NCBI GenBank assembly: GCA_020861055.1
Contig: JAJBTD010000011.1
Coordinates: 1 to 8,000 of the forward strand
Origin: Clostridiales bacterium
GTDB taxonomy: Bacteria > Bacillota > Clostridia > Oscillospirales > Oscillospiraceae
Direction of reading: 5' to 3'
Length of the DNA stretch: 8,000 nucleotides
The position numbers were made by a program, and so were the translations under genes. The first letter of the stretch is position 1; the number at the start of each line of letters is the position of its first letter. Below, piece after piece: positions 1 to 5,883 of this stretch. Under the pieces are notes generated by a model that worked only from the letters and a program-made list of their open reading frames with translations, was not told the origin of the DNA and did no database searches.

Positions 1-1128
1 CAAATCCATGGCAGTAAGAAAGCAGGTGTGGGTTATGGCGTCGCTGATGGCGTTCTGACTGCCGATACCGCTAATCTTCCCGTAACGGTTCTGGAACCGC
101 TGCCAGTAGTCGATAGCGGCTTCCGCCTGGGTGACGATGGAGGACATAGTCTGTACCGCCTCCACCGGGAATTTGCCGCTGGCGGTCTCACCGGAGAGCA
201 TGACGCAGTCCGCCCCGTCAAAAACGGCGTTGGCTACATCGGAGACCTCTGCCCGGGTGGGCCGTGGATTGCGTATCATAGAGTCCAGCATCTGGGTGGC
301 GATAATAACCAGCTTACCCTGCTGGACAGCCGCCTTGATCATCCGCTTCTGCTGCACCGGGACCTGGGCGGCGGGGATTTCCACACCTAGGTCGCCCCGG
401 GCCACCATAATGCCGTCGGATTCGGCCAGAATTTCCTCCAGGTTGTCCACGCCCTCCTGGTTTTCAATCTTGGAGACGATTTTGATATTATCCCCTCCGT
501 ACTTGTGCAGCACGGCCCGCACAGCCCGGACATCCTCCGCCTTGCGAACGAAGGAGGCTGCAATGAAGTCAAAATCCTGCTCCACGCCGAAGCGGATATC
601 CTCTTCATCCTTCTCCGTCAGGGCGGGGAGGTGAATGGAGACGCCTGGGATATTGATGCTCTTGTGGTTGGAGAGAGGGCCGCCGTTGACCACGGTGCAG
701 TGGATGTCCTGCCCCTGGACGTTCTGGACCTCCAGACCGATCAGGCCGTCGTCGATGAGAATCTTCGTCCCCGGAGATACCTCCTCGTGCAGCTTGTCAT
801 AGGTGACGGAGACAATGCTGTCGTCTCCCGGTACATCCCGACTGGTCAGGGTGAATTCCCGCCCGGTTTCCAGAGTCACGCTTCCCTGAGTGAAGGTGCG
901 AATCCGAATTTCCGGGCCTTTGGTGTCCAAAATGGTGGCAACCGGCGCTCCCATGGAATCCCGGACAGCCCGCAGCCGGTTCAGGGTCTCCAAGTGGCTG
1001 GCGTGATTTCCGTGAGAAAAATTGAAGCGTGCGCCGTTCATACCGGCCCGAATGAGCTGCCGGATTTTGTCTGTGCTGTCCACAGCAGGGCCCAGCGTGC
1101 AGATCATTTTGGTCTTTCTGACTTCCAT
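1..1128 (-). CDS. pyk: Pyruvate kinase, N-terminal 376 residues (C-terminus beyond window)
   Basis: Cytosolic glycolytic enzyme converting phosphoenolpyruvate and ADP to pyruvate and ATP. The reverse-strand frame is open from the ATG at 1128 to base 1, so the C-terminal regulatory domain is cut off by the window edge. Visible motifs are GARFNFSHG at residues 32-40 and LDTKGPEIR at 67-75 (substrate and K+ site). Residues of about 70-170 form the B domain. IKIVSKIENQEGV at 215-227 matches the family signature, with catalytic Lys220 and metal-binding Glu222. ARGDLGVEIP at 243-252 supplies the second metal ligand, Asp246, followed by ATQML at 277-281 and MLSGETA at 310-316. Glu73 in GPEIR is the residue known to accompany K+-dependent pyruvate kinases, so K+ dependence is inferred. 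The start is supported by a G-rich Shine-Dalgarno (AGGGGGG) about six bases upstream. It has its own promoter but also lies downstream of recG and the cysteine-rich gene with no terminator seen between. Confidence 0.97.
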   Translation of the reverse strand, partial: MEVRKTKMICTLGPAVDSTDKIRQLIRAGMNGARFNFSHGNHASHLETLNRLRAVRDSMGAPVATILDTKGPEIRIRTFTQGSVTLETGREFTLTSRDVPGDDSIVSVTYDKLHEEVSPGTKILIDDGLIGLEVQNVQGQDIHCTVVNGGPLSNHKSINIPGVSIHLPALTEKDEEDIRFGVEQDFDFIAASFVRKAEDVRAVRAVLHKYGGDNIKIVSKIENQEGVDNLEEILAESDGIMVARGDLGVEIPAAQVPVQQKRMIKAAVQQGKLVIIATQMLDSMIRNPRPTRAEVSDVANAVFDGADCVMLSGETASGKFPVEAVQTMSSIVTQAEAAIDYWQRFQNRYGKISGIGSQNAISDAITHTCFLTAMDL

Positions 1129-1183
1129 ATCAGTCCCCCCTGATTGAATCAGTCTGTTTGTGTCGTGTTTTCTACCCGTTTCT

Positions 1184-1212
1184 ATTGTATCCGATATACC
1201 CGTAAATTGCAA
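1184..1212 (-). promoter_or_regulatory. Sigma-A-type promoter of pyk
   Basis: Read on the minus strand, a -35 box TTGCAA (1207-1212) and a -10 box TACAAT (1184-1189) are separated by exactly 17 bp. Transcription would begin near 1177, giving a leader of about 50 nt before the pyk ATG at 1128. The promoter sits entirely in the 110-bp gap between the C_GCAxxG gene and pyk, so pyk can be transcribed independently of recG. Confidence 0.72.
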
Positions 1213-1238
1213 GTGAATATGGCTCCGGCGGTAAAGAT

Positions 1239-1655
1239 TCAGGGTTCCCCGCAGGGCGATTCCGCCCGCTCCAGCAGCTCCTCCACGATGGCCATGCACT
1301 CGTAGCACATCCCGTCGCAGTGGGGCTTGCGGCTGCCGCCGCCCTGGGCGGCCCAGCGGGCCAGCAGGGTCTTGCAGTCCAGGTCTCCCTGGTGATTGGC
1401 CCTGACCCGGTTTAGCAGCTCTGTGGCGGCCTTGCTGTCCGCACCGGCCAGCCCCAGGGCCATCAGCGCCCCGGTGACCGCCCCGCAGACCTCTCCCTGG
1501 AGCATCCCGGCCCGGAAATGGCTGCTGAGCCGAAAGGCGGTCTCAGTATCCATCCCCATGGTCTCGGCCACGGGGAGAAAGACGGCCTGAGAGCAACCGT
1601 AATGTCGGGTGGTGTCTGCACGGAGCTGCTGGCAGCGTTGCATATATTTGCCCAT
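1239..1655 (-). CDS. C_GCAxxG_C_C family putative redox-active protein
   Basis: A 138-residue cysteine-rich cytosolic protein with no signal peptide or membrane segment. The cysteines fall in the family order: Cys21 in HYGCSQAV, the core GEVCGAVTGALMALG at 54-68 (Cys57), Cys94 in DLDCKTLL, and a C-terminal CDGMCYEC cluster (Cys113, 117, 120). Family members are proposed to be redox-active or metal-binding, but no reaction is established, so function here is unassigned. The start at 1655 is set by an AGGAGG ribosome binding site nine bases upstream; the next in-frame Met (residue 5) would be too far from it. It starts 45 bp after the recG stop with no terminator between, so cotranscription with recG is likely. 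The core reads C-G-A rather than the G-C-A of the family name, a variant I believe is common in clostridia. Confidence 0.85.
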   Translation of the reverse strand: MGKYMQRCQQLRADTTRHYGCSQAVFLPVAETMGMDTETAFRLSSHFRAGMLQGEVCGAVTGALMALGLAGADSKAATELLNRVRANHQGDLDCKTLLARWAAQGGGSRKPHCDGMCYECMAIVEELLERAESPCGEP

Positions 1656-1700
1656 ATCAGTGAGCCTCCTGTCTCATCATTCGTGATTGGGTGGGTGGAT

Positions 1701-3776
1701 TCAGTTGAAGGTGTTCCGGCTGGCCTTGAACAGCTCCTCCGTCCGCTGGCGGATGCCCTGATGCTCCGGGCGGGACAGCTCCGGGTCATCCTGTAGCAGG
1801 GCCTGGGCGGCGTCCCTGGCCTCATAGAGGATTTGCACGTCGCTGGACAGATCGGCCACCCGGAGGGGAGGCAGACCGTGCTGCCGGGAGCCGAAGAAAT
1901 CGCCGGGGCCTCGGAGCTTTAGGTCCTCCTCGGCAATCTGAAAGCCGTCATTGGTGGCATAGAGAGCCTTGAGCCGTTGTCTCGTCTCCTGCCCCTGGGC
2001 GGAGGAGACGAGGATGCAGTAGGACTGGCTGTTCCCCCGGCCCACCCGGCCCCGGAGCTGGTGGAGCTGGGAGAGGCCGAAGCGCTCGGCATTCTCAATG
2101 ACCATCAGGGTGGCGTTGGGCACGTCCACCCCCACCTCGATGACGGTGGTGGCCACCAGCAGGTCCAGCTCTCCGGCAGAGAAGGCGGACATGACCGCCT
2201 CCTTCTCCTTTCCCTTCAGCTTGCCGTGGATGAACCCCACCCGCAGATCGGGAAAAATCTTCTCTTGTAGCTCCTGGGCGTAGGCAGTGACCGCCTTTAG
2301 GTCCATGGCCCCTGGGACTGGCTCCTCCGACTCCTCCATGGCGGGGCAGACCAGATAGACCTGATGCCCCTCCTGCACCTGCTTGCGGATAAACCCGTAC
2401 ATCTGGGGCCGCTTGTTCTCCCCAATCAGAATCGTCTGAATGTCCTGCCGGCCGGGGGGCCGCTGGTCAATGACGGAGATCTCCAGATCGCCGTAGACGA
2501 TGAGGGCCAGAGTCCGGGGAATGGGGGTGGCGGACATGACCAGCACATGGGGCCGCTGGGCCTCCTGGCTCTTGGCGACCAGGGCTGCCCGCTGGCCCAC
2601 GCCGAAGCGGTGCTGCTCGTCGGTAATGACCAGCCCCAGCCGGTGGAAGCTGACCCCCTCAGAGAGCAGGGCGTGGGTGCCTACGATGAGATCGATGGCC
2701 CCGGAGGCCAGGTCGGAGAGCACCTGGCGCCGCTCCTTTGCCCGCATGGAGCCGGTGAGCAGGCCCACCCGCTGACCGCTCTTTGCCAGCAGGGGGGCCA
2801 GGGTCTGGACGTGCTGCTCCGCCAGAATCTCTGTGGGGACCATCAGGGCGGACTGGAGGCCGTTTTTCGCCATGAGCCAAGCACAGGCGGCGGCCACCAC
2901 TGTCTTGCCGCTGCCCACATCTCCCTGGACGAGCCGGTTCATGGCGGAGCCGGAGGTCAGGTCATGGAAAGCTTCGCCAATGACCCGCTGCTGGGCGTCG
3001 GTGAGGGTGAAGGGGAGGGTCGCGCAGTACTCCGCCGGGTCATAGTAGCGACAGGGGACGCCCCGCTGCTTTTGGCCGCTGCCCTTGAGCCGGGCCAGCC
3101 CCACCGAGAGAAAGAACAGCTCCTCAAAGATGAGCCGTCGCCGTGCCACCTCCAGCTCCTCCCAGGAGGGAGGAAAGTGGACAGTCTGGATGGCGTAGCC
3201 AGCCTGAGCCAGCTGATGCTCCCGGAGTAGGGAGGGGGGAAGGGGGTCTTCGATCTGCTGGATGCAGTCCTCCATAATGCGCCGCACCGCTCCTACCAGC
3301 AGCTGGTTGGAGATGCCCGCCGTCAGAGGGTAGATGGGGAGAATACAGCGGGTGAACCGCTGCTTCTCCTCTGGTTCGAAGGCGGGATTGGTCATGAGAA
3401 ACCGGCTGCCCTTCCGCTCCACCGTTCCGAAGAACAGGTAGACCTTCCCCTGCACCAGGGCAGTGCGGAGATAGCTCTGGTTGAAAAAGGTCAGCTCCAT
3501 GGCGTCCCGGTCGTCCACCACGTTGACCTTGACCAGATCGAGGCCCTTGCGGATGTGAGCGGCCCTGGCGGGAGTGGCCACCATAGCCCGGACGCAGACC
3601 GGGCGATCCTGAGGGGCCTCCCGGATGGGGGCGACCTCCCGGCGGTCCTCATAGCTCCTGGGATACCAGAGCAGCAGGTCCTTCGCTGTGACGATGCCCA
3701 GCTTTTCCAGACGCCCCGCCCGGACTGCGCCGATGCCGGGCAGGGACTGGACCGGGTCGGAGAGGTGATAGGTCAT
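1701..3776 (-). CDS. recG: ATP-dependent DNA helicase RecG
   Basis: RecG is a monomeric superfamily 2 helicase that reverses stalled replication forks and branch-migrates Holliday junctions in recombinational repair. The 691-residue product has the usual family length. A helix-hairpin-helix-like LPGIGAVRAGRLEKLG stretch (12-27) and the OB-fold wedge domain (about 60-150) precede the motor. Helicase motifs are Walker A GDVGSGKT at 285-292, DEQH at 386-389, SATPIPRTLAL at 415-425, ATTVIEVGVDVPNA at 542-555 and QLRGRVGRG at 573-581. The conserved LRGPGDFFG at 621-629 lies near the end. The frame is open 15 codons further upstream, but I place the start at 3776 because AAAGGAGG (3783-3790) sits six bases before that ATG and the RecG-like sequence begins there. 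It probably heads a transcript with the C_GCAxxG gene. The recombinase patch begins immediately upstream, so its native promoter region may have been replaced. Confidence 0.98.
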   Translation of the reverse strand: MTYHLSDPVQSLPGIGAVRAGRLEKLGIVTAKDLLLWYPRSYEDRREVAPIREAPQDRPVCVRAMVATPARAAHIRKGLDLVKVNVVDDRDAMELTFFNQSYLRTALVQGKVYLFFGTVERKGSRFLMTNPAFEPEEKQRFTRCILPIYPLTAGISNQLLVGAVRRIMEDCIQQIEDPLPPSLLREHQLAQAGYAIQTVHFPPSWEELEVARRRLIFEELFFLSVGLARLKGSGQKQRGVPCRYYDPAEYCATLPFTLTDAQQRVIGEAFHDLTSGSAMNRLVQGDVGSGKTVVAAACAWLMAKNGLQSALMVPTEILAEQHVQTLAPLLAKSGQRVGLLTGSMRAKERRQVLSDLASGAIDLIVGTHALLSEGVSFHRLGLVITDEQHRFGVGQRAALVAKSQEAQRPHVLVMSATPIPRTLALIVYGDLEISVIDQRPPGRQDIQTILIGENKRPQMYGFIRKQVQEGHQVYLVCPAMEESEEPVPGAMDLKAVTAYAQELQEKIFPDLRVGFIHGKLKGKEKEAVMSAFSAGELDLLVATTVIEVGVDVPNATLMVIENAERFGLSQLHQLRGRVGRGNSQSYCILVSSAQGQETRQRLKALYATNDGFQIAEEDLKLRGPGDFFGSRQHGLPPLRVADLSSDVQILYEARDAAQALLQDDPELSRPEHQGIRQRTEELFKASRNTFN

Positions 3777-3806
3777 GGGACGCCTCCTTTCGTGGGCTTG
3801 CCGCCC

Positions 3807-3815
3807 TGTATAGCA
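3807..3815 (-). promoter_or_regulatory. Possible extended -10 element for recG
   Basis: On the minus strand TGC-TATACA reads as an extended -10 element (TGn plus a TATAAT-like box), about 31 bases before the recG start at 3776. No convincing -35 box lies 16-18 bp upstream, so this is only the best candidate visible. If correct, the upstream part of the recG promoter lies inside the recombinase patch. Confidence 0.3.
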
Positions 3816-3824
3816 TTTCAAATT

Positions 3825-3926
3825 TTGGAAACGATAGAGACAGAATGCCGCATACCTGGCACAGACGGCGTTGACGCTCAGATACAGGCGCTTAAAAAAC
3901 AGGGAAGGGAAGTCGAATCAATATGA
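3825..3926 (+). pseudogene. 3' remnant of an unknown gene, coupled to the next small ORF
   Basis: An open frame ending at the TGA at 3924-3926 reads ...TECRIPGTDGVDAQ... and finishes KKQGREVESI. It has no ATG and no ribosome binding site; upstream the frame simply continues antisense through recG. Its stop overlaps the ATG of the following 54-codon ORF in an ATGA arrangement, typical of translationally coupled genes. I infer that it is the last ~30 codons of a gene once upstream in the same operon and now lost. Chance openness cannot be excluded for so short a frame, and the family is not recognised. Confidence 0.3.
3869..3898 (+). repeat. Copy A of CGTTGACGCT-N8-GGCGCTTA motif
   Basis: CGTTGACGCT, eight bases, then GGCGCTTAAAAA. 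The same two blocks recur with a nine-base gap at 4110-4140, where they form the recombinase promoter. Here the would-be -10 (TAAAAA) is poor and its spacing is 16, so this copy is unlikely to be a strong promoter. It lies inside the start-less gene tail. Confidence 0.5.
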
Positions 3927-4087
3927 TAGCAGCGGAAATACAGACAGAGGGCGCACTCGTCCGCATCCACGACGAGCGCTGTGGCAGCGCCGCGCCTGGG
4001 GAAATGGCGCATGTGGGCCGTATTATTTCTAATTCCTACAGGAGAAGAAGTCTGGAGAGAGGCGAAGAGCCTGCGCAGCGGCGCTGA
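3923..4087 (+). CDS. Small hypothetical protein (54 aa) upstream of the recombinase
   Basis: The frame starts at the ATG at 3923, which overlaps the previous TGA, and ends at the TGA at 4085-4087. A purine-rich GGGAAGGGAAG ends ten bases before the ATG and could serve as the ribosome binding site, with coupling to the upstream frame as an alternative. The product is soluble and basic towards its end. The most protein-like stretches are ALVRIHDERCG (11-21) and VGRIISNSYRRRSLE (31-45). From memory only, a RIHDE...SYKRR pattern resembles small proteins sitting next to serine recombinases in gut Firmicutes; I cannot verify this. It could be an accessory or directionality factor, but nothing in the sequence proves that. 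The last ten residues look less typical, so the end may be altered. Confidence 0.5.
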   Translation: MIAAEIQTEGALVRIHDERCGSAAPGEMAHVGRIISNSYRRRSLERGEEPAQRR

Positions 4088-4109
4088 CAGAATTTGGAGC
4101 GGCCCGTGT

Positions 4110-4140
4110 CGTTGACGCTGTATTTCCCGGCGCTTATAAT
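4110..4140 (+). repeat. Copy B of CGTTGACGCT-N9-GGCGCTTA motif
   Basis: CGTTGACGCT, nine bases, then GGCGCTTATAAT. It shares 18 positions in two blocks with copy A about 241 bp upstream, and here it coincides with the recombinase promoter boxes. The pair may be a regulator or recombinase binding site, or a partial duplication. Confidence 0.5.
4112..4140 (+). promoter_or_regulatory. Near-consensus sigma-A promoter of the serine recombinase
   Basis: TTGACG (4112-4117), a 17-bp spacer and a perfect TATAAT (4135-4140). Initiation would fall near 4147, giving a leader of about 40 nt to the recombinase ATG at 4186. A promoter this close to consensus is unusual for an integrase, which is normally kept low, and suggests control by a repressor or constitutive expression. 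Confidence 0.82.
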
Positions 4141-4185
4141 TGCATTAGATTTGCACCGCACAGGGCAAGGGAGATGGAGGGCCGC

Positions 4186-5733
4186 ATGGAGCAGTATGTC
4201 AAATACCTGCGCAAGTCTCGGTTTGACCGGGACTATGGAGAGCTGAGCGTTGAGGAGACGCTGAAGCGTCATGAGGCGATCCTGGATCGGATTGCGGAGG
4301 ACAGAGGGTATGATGTCGTCAAAACCTATTACGAAGTCGTCTCCGGGGAGTCCATCGCTACGAGGCCGGAGATTCAGAAAATGCTGGAGGAGGTGAGCGC
4401 CGGAGTCTATACCGGGGTTCTGGTGGTGGTTTTAGAGCGTCTGGCAAGAGGAAACGGCGCAGATCAGGCCTATATCAGCCAGGTGTTCCAATTTTCCGGG
4501 ACGAAGATCATCACCCCGATGAAGGTCTATGACCCCTCCAACGAGTTTGACGAGGAGTATTTTGAATTCGGCCTGTTTATGAGCCGAAGAGAATACAAGA
4601 CCATCAACCGGCGGCTCATCAGAGGAAGGGACAGCAGCGCATCCGAGGGAAAATACCTGGGTAGCATCGCCCCCTACGGATATAAGCGCGTCAAGCTCAG
4701 GCAGGAGAAGGGCTATACGCTGGAGATACACCCGGAGGAGGGGCCAGTGGTCAGGCGAATCTTCGAGAGATACCTTGCCCATGACGGGACCAAGAGGATT
4801 GCCAATGCGCTCAATGACGACGGGGTCCCGACGAGACACGGCGGCCTGTGGACCTATGCGACGATTGCGCAGATGATTTCAAATCCTGTCTACATGGGGA
4901 AAATCCGCCGGGGATGGAGCAGACAAATCAAGAGCGTAGAGAACGGCGTGGTAAAGCGCAGAATCAGGCGCAGCGGAGACAGAAGCGAATACAGTCTGTA
5001 CGACGGGCTGCATCCTGCCCTGGTGAGCGAGGCGGACTTTATGAGAGCGCAGGAGATTCGCAGCGGGAAAAAGCCGTCGGCCAGGGTAAAGGATGCGTAT
5101 GAGCTGATGAATCCCTTTGCCGGTATTCTGTACTGCGCAGTCTGCGGAAAGCGGATCGGCAGGACGACCTCCTCTGTAAAGAGAAACACCCCGCCGAGGC
5201 TCCGCTGCGTGAACGGGCGCAACTGCCATAACCGGAGCGCCTATCTTGACGTGGTGGAGAAGGAGATCATTTCCGCACTCCGGATCTGGCTGAAGGGCTA
5301 CCAGGTCAAGCTCGACACAGTGGGTTATGCGGACGATATTGCGGCGGGCCAGCGGCAGATCAGTAAAATAGACCAGGAGCTGGGCAAACTCTCAACTCAG
5401 CTGGACAACGCATTTGACTTGGTGGAACAGGGGGTGTACACCCTGGACGTGTTCCGGGAGCGGCGCGCCAAGCTCAACCTTGCAATAGAAGATCTCCAGC
5501 GCAAGCGTGCGAAGACGGTAGAAACGGTGGAGCGGCTTCAAACCAGCCAGACGATGAATGACAGCTTCATTCCCCAGGCGGAGGAGCTGTTGAGCAGCTA
5601 CGACGAGATGACGAACGGCGAGAGAAATGCGCTGCTGAAAGAGCTTCTGGATCGCATTGAGTATGAAAAGGGAGCCGACGGAAAAATCGTGATCGATCTG
5701 TATCCGAGGCTCCCTGAGCTTCGGGAACAGTAG
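4186..5733 (+). CDS. Large serine recombinase (site-specific integrase/resolvase family)
   Basis: A complete 515-residue DNA recombinase of the class that integrates and excises prophages and clostridial transposons through a 5'-phosphoserine intermediate. The N-terminal catalytic domain (about 3-145) has YLRKSR with nucleophile Ser11 and Arg9, the ERLAR motif with Arg85 and Arg88, and the E-helix stretch FMSRREYKTINRRL. The recombinase DNA-binding domain follows (APYGY at 162-166 to NPVYMGKI at 233-240). A zinc ribbon uses Cys317, Cys320, Cys341 and Cys347. A long coiled coil lies at about 386-451. The YLRKSR...ETL.RH start is typical of a Firmicute prophage-type subgroup. I chose the ATG at 4186 because GGAGG lies five bases upstream; an in-frame ATG at 4174 overlaps its only possible ribosome binding site. 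All catalytic and zinc residues are present, so it should be active. There is no phage or conjugation gene beside it. Confidence 0.95.
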   Translation: MEQYVKYLRKSRFDRDYGELSVEETLKRHEAILDRIAEDRGYDVVKTYYEVVSGESIATRPEIQKMLEEVSAGVYTGVLVVVLERLARGNGADQAYISQVFQFSGTKIITPMKVYDPSNEFDEEYFEFGLFMSRREYKTINRRLIRGRDSSASEGKYLGSIAPYGYKRVKLRQEKGYTLEIHPEEGPVVRRIFERYLAHDGTKRIANALNDDGVPTRHGGLWTYATIAQMISNPVYMGKIRRGWSRQIKSVENGVVKRRIRRSGDRSEYSLYDGLHPALVSEADFMRAQEIRSGKKPSARVKDAYELMNPFAGILYCAVCGKRIGRTTSSVKRNTPPRLRCVNGRNCHNRSAYLDVVEKEIISALRIWLKGYQVKLDTVGYADDIAAGQRQISKIDQELGKLSTQLDNAFDLVEQGVYTLDVFRERRAKLNLAIEDLQRKRAKTVETVERLQTSQTMNDSFIPQAEELLSSYDEMTNGERNALLKELLDRIEYEKGADGKIVIDLYPRLPELREQ

Positions 5734-5743
5734 GCATCATCCG

Positions 5744-5821
5744 TTTACCCATGTTCTGGTCAATGACCCCACACGAGGCTATGGCATCTTTGTAGAGGAT
5801 ATGCTGGAGGCACTGGGTTAG
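5744..5821 (+). pseudogene. 3' tail of an interrupted, unidentified gene
   Basis: Eleven bases after the recombinase stop, in a different frame, about 25 codons read as plausible protein containing VNDPTRGYGIFVED and ending in MLEALG at the TAG at 5819-5821. This frame is closed upstream by a TGA at 5690-5692, inside the recombinase, and offers no start with a ribosome binding site. A strong hairpin terminator begins 13 bases after the stop, as expected for the end of a real gene. I infer that the body of a plus-strand gene was displaced or deleted when the recombinase patch arrived. The family is not recognised, and a chance open frame remains possible. Confidence 0.42.
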
Positions 5822-5834
5822 TCTGCCGGGCATG

Positions 5835-5875
5835 AAAACGCTGTCCCCCGTACAGCCGCAGGGGGACGGCGTTTT
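5835..5875. terminator. Bidirectional intrinsic terminator
   Basis: AAAACGCTGTCCCCC (5835-5849) pairs with GGGGGACGGCGTTTT (5861-5875) over 15 base pairs, with a single T-G wobble and an 11-base loop. The A run on one side and T run on the other make it work both ways. It lies 13 bases after the stop of the plus-strand gene tail and 8 bases after the stop of the minus-strand esterase, so it closes two converging transcripts. Confidence 0.9.
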
Positions 5876-5883
5876 CTGCGCTG

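Larger units (their letters stand above)
3825..5743 (+). mobile_element. Putative solitary serine-recombinase insertion or deletion scar
   Basis: A plus-strand patch of about 1.9 kb lies between the minus-strand recG and the esterase. It contains a start-less gene tail, a coupled small ORF, a strong promoter and an intact large serine recombinase, ending where an unrelated gene tail begins just after the recombinase stop. The limits are approximate: the left is set by the recG leader, the right by the frame of the tail. No cargo, terminal inverted repeats or long direct flanks are visible. That is compatible with a serine recombinase, whose crossover core is only 2-3 bp. It could be a minimal element, or what remains after deletion of a prophage or transposon. 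Confidence 0.4.

Noticed and set aside
505..1143. A 212-codon plus-strand open frame opposite pyk
   Set aside because: Antisense to the highly conserved pyruvate kinase; no supporting start signals.
2364..3230. A 288-codon plus-strand open frame opposite recG
   Set aside because: Fully antisense to conserved RecG helicase motifs; its low-complexity Gly/Leu/Pro-rich product is typical of a shadow frame.
3777..3821. A 15-codon N-terminal extension of RecG
   Set aside because: The strong AAAGGAGG at 3783-3790 sits inside it and correctly spaces the ATG at 3776, where RecG-like sequence begins.
3871..3898. A second promoter (TTGACG...TAAAAA) before the small ORF
   Set aside because: The -10 box is poor and the spacing is 16; it is better described as a copy of the repeated motif.
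5835..5875. Attachment-site-like inverted repeat at the right border of the recombinase patch
   Set aside because: Its A/T-flanked GC stem and position after two converging stops fit an intrinsic terminator; the junction more likely lies between 5733 and 5744.
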